Positions 1-11,154 are shown, counted from the first letter of the stretch. The stretch: DNA of 64,000 nt from Nematopogon swammerdamellus (GCA_946902875.1 OX336349.1:20607891-20671890); one strand, 5' to 3'. Notes: generated from the sequence alone by a model not told the origin. Numbers and translations: made by a program.

Positions 1-145
1 AAATCGTGCCTTCTGTCGATTACAAGAGGGGTGTTCTGCGGGAGTATGGCGGGTTTGGTGAATGCGAACAGAAGGAGGAGAAATGGGGAAACGAATTCAT
101 CCGAGCAGCGGCCATAGTAGTGCCGGTAAAACCGGGTCAACGATC
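1..145 (-). mobile_element. LINE E reverse-transcriptase C-terminal tail, truncated by window edge
   Basis: Minus strand matches the tail seen better at 20610-20985 (RHTLAEHPFVVDRRVL type), with several disruptions. It is a dead 5'-truncated non-LTR fragment. Confidence 0.6.
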
Positions 146-457
146 CTACGATGCGTCCGTGCTTTAAGTATGTTGCTTATTGTTTATTGAGTGTTCTTAA
201 GGCAGTAAGACTACACTCGAACTTGTCACAATGTTTTCTATCCGGTTCGATTACACCCATGAAGAAGAACTGGCAAGAAACATCGCAAGTAATTTTTTGT
301 TGTGTAAAATCTCAGGGAGAATTCAATTTTTCCGAAAGCGGCTCAACCCAACTGAATTCCTCTATCGGCTTCCTTAAGGCTCGGAAACTATGCAAATCCT
401 CTACTGCTTGAACCGTGTCACCAAGGTTTTCAACGAATTCCTCCATCCTCATTGCAG
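146..457. other. Intronic flank upstream of Pde11 exon A
   Basis: No recognisable gene. A stretch around 200-290 (GATTACACCCATGAAGAAGA) recurs near 16350 and so belongs to a dispersed repeat. The 86-aa open frame here has no domain features. Confidence 0.5.
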
Positions 458-712
458 TCGCTTCAAATCCCCTCATCGACATACTTCCGGCTGCACGACC
501 TCACCTTCGACGACCTGGAGATGACGGACGACGACACGCTGAAGGCCTGCCTGCGCATGTTCATGGACTTGGACTTCGTGGAGCGTTTCCACATAGACAA
601 GCTGGTGCTGTGTCGCTGGCTTCTGAGCGTGAAGAAAAACTACAGGAACGTCACCTATCACAATTGGCGGCACGCGTTCAACGTCGCTCAGATGATGTTC
701 TCCATTCTTACC
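458..712 (+). CDS. Pde11: Pde11 exon A (N-terminal part of catalytic domain)
   Basis: Acceptor ATTGCAG ends at 457 and donor GTGAGT starts at 713. Phase 0 at both ends, 85 codons. It encodes the helices leading into the catalytic core, including [31 protein letters not shown] and the signature [14 protein letters not shown]. The first codons ([10 protein letters not shown]) are the least certain because the upstream exon is not visible. Confidence 0.85.
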
Positions 713-3700
713 GTGAGTACACCATTCTTGAATTCGTGCAGTCAGATTTGCTAATACAGGCTGTTACAGGACGAACAGCCATTTTTTTTTTTATGGAAAC
801 TGACACGGTTGGCTACATCACCTACAACGTCCGTGATGTCAGCCCATAACACCGGGTGAACTAGGTGCCATGTCAGTGCTTCCCCCTTTGATCGTGCCGG
901 CTACACTGAACTGGTCGGAGAACACAAACTATTTACATAGCCGTTTAGACCGACGTTTCATTCAGTGCGGTGGTACCAACCCGGGCGGGTTAAACCATAC
1001 CACCAAGTAAGATTAGGAGGGAAGGGACCTACAGTTTTACGAGGAATCCGAACCTCGGTCAGCCTCCAACGGTCAGCGGTCACCCATCCAAGTACTGACC
1101 GCACCCAGCGTTGCTTAACATTCAATAGCGACAGTTGATCACGTCATCACGTTAACCATGGATTCCTGGGTTTATTTGGAGCAAACATTTGCTTTCGAGT
1201 ACTTATCTAGATATTAATTAAGTATTCTGGTGCGAGAGCGTTGTGGTCGGAAAGATGATATAGGGACAAGGATTGAGACAGGAATGCTTATGGATGAAAG
1301 AAGACTAACGAAAGAAGTTTATGGAGCTTTGAGTGGAAGAGCCGGGAAGGGGTCGCCCTAGGCGCACGTACCTGGACCAGATCGGGCATGTTCTCGAAAA
1401 GGGTTAAGTGCGTAGTACCCTAACGGCAAGCATATATGAAGAACATTATGGGAGTGGAAGAGGCGGCAGAGGTGTGTCAGGGTCGTGGCACGTGGTGATC
1501 CGTATTGTCTCTGCCTATGCCACTGGGAAACATGTGTGTATGTATTAATTACGCTAGTTTTTTTTTTTTTTATGGAACCTGACACGGTTGGCTACATCAC
1601 CTACAACATCTGTGATGTCAGCCCATAACACCGGGTGAACTTGGTGCCACGTCAGTGCTTCCCTTCGGTCGTGCCGGCTACACTGAACTGGACGGAAAAC
1701 ACAAACTATTTACATAGCCGTTTCGACCGACCTTTCATTCAGTGCGGTGGTACCAACCCGGGCGGGTTAAACCCTACCACCTAGTGATATAAGAAGGGAG
1801 TCATATCCCTTAGTCGCCTTTTACGACATACACGGGGAGAGATGCAGTGGGGCTATTCTTTTAAAGTACTGGCCCCACACAGTTTTTGCGCGCAAAATAT
1901 CGTGGAAGTCTATCAGTGTTACGCAGTGTCATTGACCGTTGGACTGTGATCGACGGGCGGCGCGCGCGGGGGTATGCATGTGCTTGTACACGGTGGACTT
2001 TTCTTATAGGAGTATATTTTGTATGTTTTTGTAATGAAAATGTTATTGTATTTATACTCCAAATAAACCCAAGAATCTATTTTAAAGTTAATTTCCATTC
2101 ATGTTGTAACATTCCTATGCCCTTGCCCTTAATAAGTAGGCTCAAATTGTTATTTTTGTTTCAACCGGCTTGGGTGGCTGTGCCCAGAAGTCAGTCGAAC
2201 GAAGACACACGCTCAGCGAGGCGCCATGTCAGCTATAAAGCCGGAGAAGATCAAGCAGTTTCTTTACACGCCATTTAGGAGTAGGAGTTAGGTGGGAAAC
2301 ACTGTAGCAGACTGAATTGGTACCACCATACTGGTCGAAAAATGATATTGGCTGGTTGGAGCATGTGCTCTGGCCCGTCTGACTCAGCCACCCATACAGG
2401 ATTGCATGAAAAAAATCAGAATGTTCATATTTTTCCTCCAGCCCTCTCGGTTCGTGAGTGCACGGAAATGACGGCCCCTTGCCAACCAAAAATTCCTTAA
2501 AACTTGTTCCTTAACAGGCCACGCAGTGGTGGAAGATCTTCGGCGAGCTGGAATGCCTGGCGCTGGTGATCGGGTGCCTCTGCCACGACCTGGACCATCG
2601 GGGGACCAACAACTCTTTTCAGATCAAGTTAGTACACTCACCTATGCTGATACACCTGTTTTAGGGTTCCGTAACCAGCGTCGCTGGCACGTACCCTTAT
2701 AAAATCGATCAGGTGTCCGAGGTGATTACTCCGGAACGAGATCAGTACCTAAATCTAAACTAAATATCATAACAATAGTCCATTTAGTCTGAACGGCATG
2801 AAAACCTTAGTGGGCTGCGACGCAGCGCCATGAAAACTCTAGTGGACTGTGACGCAGAGCCATGAAAACTCTAGTGGACTGTGACGCAGAGCCATGAAAA
2901 CTCTAGTGGACTGTGACGCAGAGCCATGAAAGCTCTAGTGGACTGTGACGCAGAGCCATGAAAACTCTAGTGGGCTGCGACGCAGCGCCTTTAAAACTCT
3001 AGTGGGCTGCGACGCAGCGCCATCTCTCTCGCCACTGTAGTGGGCTAGTGGACGCGCGAGGGATGGTGCGATGGCATGATCGCTTCGCGTACAAGGATGG
3101 GTACGGAACCCTCTGCGTGAACAACTTTCGCACTTAACATGCTTTTATATTGATTGTATTCCTCATTGAAGCTATTTGGAGAGTCAGGAGTTGGAATGAC
3201 GAGTAGCAGAGATTTATCACCAGACTCGGTAGCTCGATGCTTTGGCGTTTGAACGCCGGGCGCGGTGCGACTTTCGACGGGTGATGATGCGACCGTTGAA
3301 GCTGCTGGTGGTTCGGATTCCACGTTAAACTGTAGTTCCCTTCCCTTACTAGGCGGTAGGTTTAATCTATCCAGATTAATATCACCGCATTTTAAGTGAA
3401 TCTTCTTCGAAGCAGCTATGGAAGAGTTCGTGATATCCGTCCATTTCAGCGTAGCCGGCCCGATGAAAGGGCCGGCACTGCCACGGCACCTAATTCTAAA
3501 AGGTGTCATGGGTTGTATGTAACCAACCATTTCATGTTCGGTTTAAAGAATCTTTATTGATCGCAAAGAACGTTATTATAACATTCGCTTATAGAGATAC
3601 ATAGTATAGTATAGGTAAATTTATAAAATCCAACGTCTGCTTTCTGTCTGACACTTTGATGTGATCTATCGACACAAAAGTGATCTATTTCCGATACAAA

Positions 3701-6700
3701 CCCCTACAATACCCCCTTCCTTACCTATAATAAAATCCAACGTCTGCTTTCTGTCTGAGTGTCTGAGTGTATGTCTGTCTGTCCGCTTATAACTCGAGAA
3801 CCACTGAACCGATTTTAATAAAACAAAATTCTACGAATAGCTTCATTCTTCCCATCAACTATAGGCTACTTACTATCACGCTAAATGGCTTATGACGTTA
3901 GCAGTGAAGTGAAATATGACAGCGGGCGGAGCCGCGGGCATATAAGTATAAGTATAGAAATAGAAAGTTTAAACTATTAGTAAAATAAAATTATTGTAAG
4001 TACAATATACAATGTTAGATAATCTTATAAATATTCCTAAGACAGACGGACAGACAGACAGACACATAGAACTGAACACAAGTAGGTAAATAATTCTAAA
4101 ATATTGACGTTCTAATTATTCAAGAAGTATATTATGGTAGCCGTTTTAAACATAGTGTTTGATTCTAAATTTTTTAAGTTCCATAAACAAACTTTACTTT
4201 TCTTCGCCAGGGTCAAGCAAAAATGAATCTTAATTTGTTTCCATTAGGGCGTCATCTCCACTGGCGCAGCTGTACTCGACGTCAACCATGGAGCACCACC
4301 ACTTCGACCAGTGCGTGATGATCCTCAACTCGCCCGGCAACCAGATCTTGCAGCATCTCAGCTCGGATGACTACGAGCGGGTCATCAAGGTGCTGGAGGA
4401 CGCGATACTGTCCACGGACCTCGCTGTCTACTTCCGGTGAGCTTTGTTATTGTTTTTCTTCTTCCTGTCCAAATGTCTGCACTAGCCTTGTCATATTTCT
4501 TCCTAGCTTACCCTCATCATCTAAAGTTTGACTTGAAGAAATCACTTAAAGTGATAAGTCCGCCTTTGCACGCTAGTTTTCTCTTGTTTCTGTGTGAAGT
4601 ATTGTCAGGCCGGCATGGCATTGGCAGCCCCCGCATGCGACCGAATGTACATGGGTATCGCTAGACACCTTATGGGTGGCCCCGGTTCAGCCCCTGTACC
4701 GGCGTAATAAACTCGACCGTGCGATTATGAGAAACGATCTCACTCAACCAATCGGAAGGCGTTCGGTTAGGCATCCGGCCCGGCTATTGGTTGAATATGC
4801 TAGCAGTGGCGGCGCTATAGGCGTCGGCGACGTCGGTGACCGCCGACGGCCTCGCACCTGAGGGGCCTCGCAAAAATTCGTTTACCCTAGCTGACTCCCT
4901 TTGGGATCGCGCGATCCCAAAAATTCTCATCTAAGTATGCTCGCACACTTTGGGCTATTGCTTGTTGGGTTATTTATTTAAATTTGTGATTTTTCATGTA
5001 ATTTTGTCAATATTTGATTAGCAATAAAACAAATATACTTACTCGTAGATCAGTGTCATTCTATTTATCGTTTTCTTTCTGACTGGCAAATGAAAGAGGC
5101 CTCGCAAAGCTTATTTCGCTGACGTCTACATTTGGTCTAGCACCGCCACTGTATGCTAATATTTGTGTGAGTTAGCGAGTGAGTTTACTCCGGTAGACAC
5201 CCTGTGCTGTGAGCAACAATCAGCACTGCTTTGTCATTCATTTCAGAAAGCGCGGTGCGTTCGTGTCGCTAGTGGGCAGCGAACGCGTCTTTACCAACGC
5301 GTGGAGCGCGTGCGAAGAGCGGCGGGGGCTTCTGCGGGCCATGCTGATGACGGCTTGTGACCTGGCGGCCATCACCAAGCCGTGGCCGGTCGAGCAGCGT
5401 GTCGCCGCTCTGGTCGCGGGCGAGTTCTTCCGTCAGGGAGACCTGGAGAGAAACGAACTCAATATTACCCCTATTGTGAGTAACGCGTTTCATTTCTAGC
5501 TGTGGTTGGGTACTTCGAACCGATAGTCACACTGTATCACTCTCCGTGCATGTCGTAAAACACGTCTAAGGTGCAACTGCGGTAAAGGCTGACAAGGATA
5601 GCCACCTCTCATAAGCCAGTAGGATCTTCTTGCCTTAAACGTGATGGTATGTGCTGTGCTGTAATTTGTCCTAGTCCAACATAACACCTCAAGGAGCTAG
5701 GCTTACTCCGAATGTCGGGATACATCTTGATGTATGATGTTAGTAGAGTACTTTCGACAAATTGCTAAAATCTACGCATCTACGCGCTGTAAATGGCCAT
5801 CACGAGACTTTAATACGCCTACAAATCGGACTGGCACCTCCTCGAGGGTGAATTTGACCGGGCCTGAGATTATAAACTCGAGCTCCCAATATGTTTACAA
5901 TAAAAAAAAGTTTCCATTTGAAGCCAGTGCCCATGATCTGGGTGATTTAGAGATCTTAAATGTAAATTTGGTTTCCAGGACATAATGAACAGGGAGAAGG
6001 AGGACCAGCTACCTACAATGCAGGTCGCGTTCATCGACTCCATCTGTATGCCTATTTATGAGGTAAGGAACACGCACACACGAACAAATTAAGGGGAATG
6101 CATCAGTTTAAATTGCGTAAAGATTTTCTCCAGTAGGTACGTTTTCTCCAATACGACGGCCGACCGTACTGGACGAAATATGGCCGCATAGCAGCCTCGG
6201 CTGTGTTCTCCTCTAGTCCAGTATAGCCAGCAATCCAAAGGGAAGTATCCGGTATGGCACCTCCCTGGAGGTGGTATTGGTTTGTCGGAGCATGCGCTCT
6301 GGCCCTTTTGTCACTCATACCTATCCACGCTTGGACATGTCGAAAATTCCGCCAGTTCTAATTACATAAATGTGAAGAAGAACTGACAAACAAACTTCGC
6401 AAGTCATAATGTTTTGTTAGTACCTTATAAGTATTATATTATGGTAACTTTTTTTATGGATAGCGCGACAAGTGGCATCGTTTCACTTACAAGTACGTGT
6501 TTAACGATGCCCATGGACATTCTGTGACGCACGGGGATTGCGAATGCCATGCCGGCCTGACAGGAGCCTTTTCACGTCCCTTTTGAAAAACCCCAAGCTG
6601 TACTTGGGAGGAAATAGATGGGCAGGGAGTGCGTTACACATTTTCCCGGTTTTGTGAATAAAAGACCTACAGGCGGAGGTGGAATGGGGATGGCGAAATC

Positions 6701-7223
6701 GCATTGAACAGCTCCTCCGAACACTTCTTATGAAATAGACGATAGAATACACTTAAGGGACTTACAATAATTAACCCATACTACCGCTCACAAGAACATT
6801 AATATTTACAGCATAAACACAATATTACACAAGAATCTGACCACCTTTGACAGAGTACCTCAACAGTCTGACTAACGTCTCTGTTTTATACTACAGGCAT
6901 TCGCCGTCCTCTCATCACAGCTACAACCGCTGCTGGACCGAGTGAAGAGCAACCGCGCGCACTGGGTCGAGCTGTCAAAAGACACAGATAAAAACGCCGG
7001 CGTCCACAACGACCACGAGAAAGATGCGCACGACAAGTCCAGCCTTAGCTCACACGATCACGACACGGAGACGACGTATGAGGGCGACAGCAGCGGAGCT
7101 GTCAGTTTGACATCTGAAAATAACCTCAAATACGACAACATGGAGAACCCGGTTGTGGGGGTTCTGTGCAACACCGCTCTCTCGGTGCGACGGGATGCAA
7201 AGTTCTGTCAGAATATGGAGTAG
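458..7223 (+). CDS. Pde11: Pde11-like cyclic nucleotide phosphodiesterase, 3' half (six exons, 5' part outside window)
   Basis: Hydrolyses cAMP/cGMP to 5'-nucleotides in the cytosol (family knowledge). Joined exons 458-712, 2518-2627, 4248-4436, 5247-5475, 5979-6062 and 6897-7223 give 1194 nt in one open frame, 397 residues plus stop; every junction has GT/AG. Numbering from the first visible codon: HNWRHA at 68-73 (proton-donor His68, metal ligand His72), CHDLDHRG at 107-114 (metal ligands His108/Asp109), EHHHFDQC in exon 3, [11 protein letters not shown] with metal ligand Asp223, and the substrate-pocket Gln276 and Phe279 in MQVAF. All expected catalytic residues are present, so the domain looks functional. 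TQWWKIFGE next to [15 protein letters not shown], and the EHHHFDQC context, fit insect Pde11 better than Pde6/PDE5. The GAF domains must lie upstream. The C-terminal tail is acidic and His/Asp/Ser-rich with no CaaX box. PDE5/6 remains the alternative assignment. Confidence 0.85.
780..1138 (-). mobile_element. 5S/tRNA-headed SINE, near full length
   Basis: Starts with a T-run (the poly-A tail on the minus strand), then the 3' motif, body, and a 5S-like segment at about 1080-1125 (reverse of AGTACTTGGATGGGTGACC). Lies in Pde11 intron A. Nearly identical to 57476-57862. Confidence 0.8.
1225..1550 (+). mobile_element. RTE-like LINE 3' tail (pseudogene fragment)
   Basis: Plus-strand pieces match the tail decoded at 39793-40185 ([15 protein letters not shown]), but frameshifts and stops break it. 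Ends GGGAAACATGTGTGTATGTA, the short tandem tail typical of this family in the window. Confidence 0.65.
1558..1883 (-). mobile_element. Head-Y SINE on the 5S-SINE body
   Basis: T-run, 3' motif and the same body as 780-1138, but its sense 5' end is head Y (reverse of GGCCGGTACTTTAAAAGAAT ... GTCGTAAAAGGCGACTAAGG) instead of the 5S segment. Confidence 0.8.
2161..2417. mobile_element. Two repeat fragments: LINE C tail and tRNA-SINE tail
   Basis: 2161-2235 resembles the LINE C 3' end (GGGTGGCTGTGCC, minus sense). 2320-2417 resembles the tRNA-SINE 3' part (GATATTGGCTGGTTGGAGCA ... GGATTGCATGAAAAAA, plus sense). Confidence 0.55.
2518..2627 (+). CDS. Pde11: Pde11 exon B (metal-binding HD motif)
   Basis: Acceptor CTTAACAG ends at 2517; donor GTTAGT starts at 2628. 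Encodes [20 protein letters not shown] followed by [16 protein letters not shown], the HD metal-ligand segment. The exon ends after two bases of a Lys codon that is completed by the first base of the next exon. Confidence 0.88.
2800..3023. repeat. Minisatellite, seven 32-bp units, in Pde11 intron B
   Basis: Exactly 7 x 32 bp, each of the type GAAAACTCTAGTGGACTGTG + ACGCAGAGCCAT. Units 1, 6 and 7 carry a GGCTGCGACGCAGC variant, units 2-5 a GGACTGTGACGCAGA variant. The array thus has a homogenised core and divergent edges. Confidence 0.95.
3227..3530 (+). mobile_element. Old, diverged 5S/tRNA SINE
   Basis: Order of degraded landmarks follows the family: GTGGTTCGGATTCCACG at 3308-3324, then the CCTTCCCTTACTAGGCGGTA region, the body, and a 3' end TAACCAACCAT near 3520. 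It is the source of the 161-aa antisense open frame. Confidence 0.55.
3735..3945 (-). mobile_element. Dispersed repeat H2 (copy 1)
   Basis: Reverse complement of 34143-34350: shared pieces include CACTTCACTGCTAAC, AAATCGGTTCAGTGGTTCTC and TTATAAGCGGACA. Its GC-rich end GGGCGGAGCCGCGG suggests a Helitron-like or related lepidopteran element; class not proven. Confidence 0.6.
4248..4436 (+). CDS. Pde11: Pde11 exon C
   Basis: Acceptor CCATTAG ends at 4247; donor GTGAGC starts at 4437. The first G completes AAG (Lys), then [20 protein letters not shown] and onward to [19 protein letters not shown] is the conserved helix bordering the active site. It ends after CG of an Arg codon. Confidence 0.88.
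4580..4870 (+). mobile_element. LINE D tail fragment plus GC-rich remnant
   Basis: 4596-4690 reads [20 protein letters not shown] in the plus frame, the C-terminal end of LINE D (compare 15369-15890). The rest contains an imperfect inverted pair CTCAACCAATCGG / CTATTGGTTGA. Confidence 0.6.
5247..5475 (+). CDS. Pde11: Pde11 exon D (second metal-ligand Asp)
   Basis: Acceptor ATTTCAG ends at 5246; donor GTGAGT starts at 5476. Begins [15 protein letters not shown] and contains [15 protein letters not shown], with the metal-binding Asp and the KPW motif, then [17 protein letters not shown]. Ends in phase 0. Confidence 0.88.
5536..5735 (+). mobile_element. Diverged head-Y SINE (ATGT type) in Pde11 intron D
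   Basis: Degraded version of 17538-17878: CTCTCCGTGCATGTCGTAAA, then CCACCTCTCA, GTGCTGTGCTGTAATTTG and TCGGGATACATCTTGATGTA in order. Confidence 0.55.
5979..6062 (+). CDS. Pde11: Pde11 exon E (glutamine switch)
   Basis: Acceptor TTTCCAG ends at 5978; donor GTAAGG starts at 6063. Exactly 28 codons, phase 0 at both ends: [15 protein letters not shown] then [13 protein letters not shown]. Contains the invariant Gln that holds the purine and the Phe of the hydrophobic clamp. Confidence 0.88.
6165..6325 (+). mobile_element. tRNA-SINE body fragment
   Basis: Matches the 3' half of 35837-36245: GTGTTCTCCTCTAGTCCAGT, ATAGCCAGCAATCC and CCGGTATGGCACCT. No head. Confidence 0.6.
6465..6765 (-). mobile_element. 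LINE D tail, 5'-truncated
   Basis: Minus frame reads [68 protein letters not shown], the conserved C-terminus of a CR1/jockey-type reverse-transcriptase polyprotein. Lies in Pde11 intron E. Confidence 0.7.
6897..7223 (+). CDS. Pde11: Pde11 terminal exon with stop codon
   Basis: Acceptor CTACAG ends at 6896; stop TAG at 7221-7223. The first about 25 residues ([20 protein letters not shown] then AHWVEL) close the catalytic domain. The remaining about 80 are a low-complexity polar tail rich in Asp, His, Ser, Thr and Asn that looks disordered. The last residues are FCQNME, so there is no C-terminal prenylation box, unlike Pde6-type enzymes. Confidence 0.85.
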   Translation, partial: AFAVLSSQLQPLLDRVKSNRAHWVELSKDTDKNAGVHNDHEKDAHDKSSLSSHDHDTETTYEGDSSGAVSLTSENNLKYDNMENPVVGVLCNTALSVRRDAKFCQNME

Positions 7224-8418
7224 CGGCCTTGTGATAATTTTCCTTTAAGCTTAGTTTACGCTATGCGAATTCACACGTGAGAAGCCACGATCTTGAGTTG
7301 TCGAACACTCTTAGTCGTGGACGGTGGAAACCACCGTACACTGCAGAGGCTAGGGGCGCAAACAAAGCATATTTGCAATATTAAAACTGACTACCCCAAA
7401 AAGCGCGTTTGCAGGATGGATGAAGCGGGGAGGTTTATCTAGTTCTAGACTAGAATCTAGCTAGAATTCGATGAGCATATCTCATACAGCACTCCCGAAA
7501 AAACATGTGACCAAATCAGCGTATGAGCTCAGTCCACATTTACTGTTGTTTAAGTTGTATGGTTCGCCTTATCGTCTTATGTCCCCAAATACACAAGCGT
7601 TAGCTGGCTTTGAATGTATTTGTGATGACAATTGCGTGTGAAGGTGAAACAAGTGTGCGCTTGTTTACACACTTAAGAAACACTTGTTTAACAACAGGTA
7701 ACATATTTAATTGTGCTCTGCCTCTTCTGGTATCTAGTTCGGTGCTTCCACCGCATAAAGTACTTAGACGGGAGGCGTGATGTGTGGTCTCTAGGCTCGG
7801 GGGTAGGTGGTGGAACCAGCCTATACATTTTTGTTTATGAAACCTGCCGTGGTTTGTTACATCACATCACCTTTGATGTCGGCTCATCACACCTTCTATT
7901 CGGAACTAGGTGCTTTGTCAGCGGGTTCCTTTCGTCGTGTCGTGCTAGGATGACACTTCTCATAGGAGCGTTTAAAAGCAAGATGGCGGCTTCTCTTGTG
8001 TGAACTAGCATTGTGTAAATTTACACCTACTGTTAGTCGGAATTAGAATCGAAGTGGGCGGACGTAGCAAATGAATATTTTATGAGTTGTGTCGGATGAT
8101 TTGGACTTGTTAACATTTTTCAGAAAGATAAATGATGCAGGATTTTATTCACAAGTAAAGTTTTTCGTAAAACTTTGCTTTAAAGCTTTTACTAAATTGT
8201 AAAGTAAATTTTACTTAATCTGTTTTAAGGACAACTTGATAAGTTTGAGTGAAAATTAAACAATGTAGTGTCAATTGAATACACAAGGCATAACATTTGC
8301 TTGACCACGAATGTGTGCAAACTGTAAAGACCAGTAAGTACTGCGAATATGTTCATATGTATGTACCTATTTAGAAAGGCACGAAAATAATAAAATTCGT
8401 ACACTTAATGTCACGGAA
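7224..8418 (+). other. Probable Pde11 3' UTR and flank
   Basis: Non-coding after the stop. The first AATAAA I find is at 8389-8394, a possible poly(A) signal. Within it, 7608-7665 resembles 10294-10350, and 7833-7955 is an old, degraded minus-strand copy of the 5S/tRNA SINE body. No other gene seen. Confidence 0.45.
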
Positions 8419-8622
8419 CGACCTACTAGGAGAAATCACTCTCGCAGCCTATTGGTCAAAACGCCGGGCACAGGGCCGCAGGTAAGAAAACGTCTACCTG
8501 CTTAAGGTAGGCTTACATGTTGAATCCGCCGCTCTGATTCGGCCGCCCCTGCAGTCTGTATGCTGAGAAAAATAACTCGCACGTCCAATCAGCGTACTCG
8601 GATAAGTTTCCCTAGTAGGTCG
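8419..8622. mobile_element. Small MITE-like inverted-repeat element
   Basis: Ends are CGACCTACTAGGAGAAA and the inverse CCCTAGTAGGTCG. Inner arms also pair imperfectly (CTCGCAGCCTATTGG against CCAATCAGCG). No coding capacity. Confidence 0.6.
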
Positions 8623-10240
8623 ACTCGTAGTTTGAAGTACTTATAGTGCTAAAATTTGACTTTATATGCTGTTGCGTTCTATAGGTAGGTATGTCATGTG
8701 TTTGAGCGTCCTCAAATCACTATAACCTTCCTTTTTAAACGTCCCTCATTATTGTATGTTGGCTAAATAATTGTTAAAATGCTAATAATTTTAAAAATAC
8801 TTAAGGAAAAGGGACATACATGCTGTAAGGCTTTGACCTAAATTTTATAAAAATGTCACTTGTATAGATGTTTTTAACGCGTGGTATCATCAACCGAATG
8901 ACCAAAATACCAAAAAAAAAAACATTATAATCTTTATAAAGATGCATAAGTTATTGTTTTAGTTGTATTTTAAGTATTAAGTTATTGTATTATGACGAGA
9001 CGAATGGTTCGAGAGCATGGTTTCGATTAGCTCCTTTTAAGATATGTAGATACAAAATGTTAAAAGAATTTTGGTCCACGTTTGATAACTTGTACAGGAG
9101 TAAATTGTAGAATTTCTATGAATTGTTAAGTGACATATTAGGTTAGGCATCAGATTCTAACTACTTCTACGTATCTCTGTCAGATCAGATACCACACTGC
9201 TCAGTGCGAGAGAGAAAGATGTCTTTCTAGCTAGTTTCTGATGCCAAGACCATTTGTCAGGCTTTTAATGATAAATACTGTGTTTTTACTGTAAATTTTA
9301 ATAATTATAACAATTTTGGTCCACATAATCTCAGAAGTTGCTATTTTGTAAGTTGTAAGTGTTGCGTGTATGTCGGGCACGCTATCAGACCGTAGTTCTA
9401 ACGCTAGGTGTTCTGACAGTTCAAGGATTAGGTATAAATGTTCTAACCACCGCCCGCACGAAGTAGGGTGTTTGAACCCAGCTTGCGATAGCTTCACCGT
9501 ACATATCCGGGCCCATTGGCAGTAGAGGAGGGTGTCATACGAGGTGTTCACTCTGAAATTCTCCAGCATTCGTTACGTTTCGATTCGCGGCAGGCCCTCT
9601 TCAGCTAGTCTGCGAAGACTAGGACGTGGAGAACCATCAGTCCCGCTCTCGACCTCCCTCTCTCTACCTAACCATATTCAGTGGGATGCCTCCAGTGAAG
9701 CTTTCGAAGCTCTCCATATATGAGCTTAGAGACGATCTTGGAAGGCCTAGATTCTTGAAGAGACTGTAGAGCGACTTCACTGGTGCTACGACTTTTACAG
9801 CGAAGAGATCAGCCTTGAATCCGTTCCGTTCGTACTATCCGGTCTATTAAGTTTGAGACTTTGAAGTTGTGGTCCTTCGGTATGTTACTTTCCCACGGAA
9901 CTGTAAGTTCAACAAGTTTTATATGCTATGTCGCCTTTGTGAATATGAGTATGTCGGGTGTGTATGCTGTCGTACAGATTTCTGGGGGTATCATTTAGTG
10001 ATTCTACCGCGTGTCCATCATTAGTTGCCAGTCAGTTGTCAGCTTAGCGACCCCAGGCTTAACAGAGTGTACTTTCTAGAGTCCACTACTACATAGTTAG
10101 TCCCTTCGGTCCGTGCTATCGATCGCCTGGTGGCTTGTGGTTATTTCTAGGACTTCATTGCTGCGGTACGAATGTTGGCCGTTATTGGACGGTTTAAACA
10201 GCTACTCAAGGAAAAGAAAGATTAAAGTAAGAGTAAAGTA
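8623..10240. other. AT-rich spacer, no confident feature
   Basis: 9231-9950 has an old-repeat look: short blocked frames such as GFKHPTSCGRWLEHLYLI on the minus strand and no long open frame. I cannot name a family. No splice-bounded coding segment recognised. Confidence 0.35.
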
Positions 10241-10659
10241 AGGTTTAGACGATGCCAGTGACTGGGTCCAGTTAACTTGGATTCGGACCTTTCAATGCAT
10301 TTGTGATGACAATTAATTGCGTGTGAAGGTAAAACAAGTGTGCGCTATAAACAAGTGTGCTGTATAGACAGCGGTCAGTTGCGCGTCGTTTGCTCGGACA
10401 GTTGCGTTCATTTGGTCACGAACAAAAAGCGCACTCATGGACACCCATCGACAATAGGGCACCGACTGCCCGCACTGTTTAGACAATGCCAGTAGCGAAC
10501 CGGCGCCGGCGGCAGCCGCTGCCCGGTTCTCACTGGACTGGGTTGCGAATACACGGGCAGCGCTGGACTGGCACAAAAATATTGTTTTCACGGACCCAGT
10601 GGCAAAGCAGTGCTGGACTGGGTTGCTAGACTGGCATATTACTGGCATCGTCTAAGCCT
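10241..10659. mobile_element. Inverted-repeat element, 419 bp
   Basis: Left end AGGTTTAGACGATGCCAGT pairs with the right end (reverse complement AGGCTTAGACGATGCCAGT). The interior repeats CTGGACTGGGTTGC and contains a block also present at 7608-7665. The 111-aa minus frame here is incidental. Confidence 0.7.
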
Positions 10660-11154
10660 CGCATCACAGAAGCAGAGTTTACAAAACTAATATGATACAA
10701 ATCAGTCGCCAGGCTAGACGTAGCCTTGTCGGCCTCTATAAATAGTTTTGGATGAATGATTGTCCTGTTAGCACATCGGAGGCGTTGGAACTACTTAGTA
10801 TCTAAATTCTGTATCGATCTAACATTTATAACATTTCCATCGAGGTGTCAGCAGTTATAATGTACTTATATTTATCGAGAAGTCGCTTCGTTGTCTCGCG
10901 TGTTAACCGATTTAAAATCTTAAATCTTCGCAAATTGTTCATTGCGATAAATCAAGATTGTATTTATACTTGCATCGCATGCGGTCGTTAATTTGAGGTG
11001 TAAAACTGCGAAAGAAACATACCAGCCCGCGTACCAGATAATCTAAAGTGGGACTCAAACACACGACCTTTGTGTGCCTTTGTGGGCCACGACATGCCCA
11101 AGGCTCTACCAAAAATATCCTAGATAAATCAGTCGGCAGAGCCTGTAATCCAAA

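Noticed and set aside
415..849. 144-aa plus frame overlapping Pde11 exon A
   Set aside because: It is in a different register from the exon and continues across the splice donor into a SINE.
3045..3530. 161-aa minus-strand open frame
   Set aside because: It is antisense through a diverged 5S/tRNA SINE (VESEPPAA comes from GTGGAATCCGAACCAC) and has no domain or splice support.
9231..9569. 112-aa minus frame as a gene
   Set aside because: No domain or splice context; surrounding sequence looks like an old repeat, but I could not name it.
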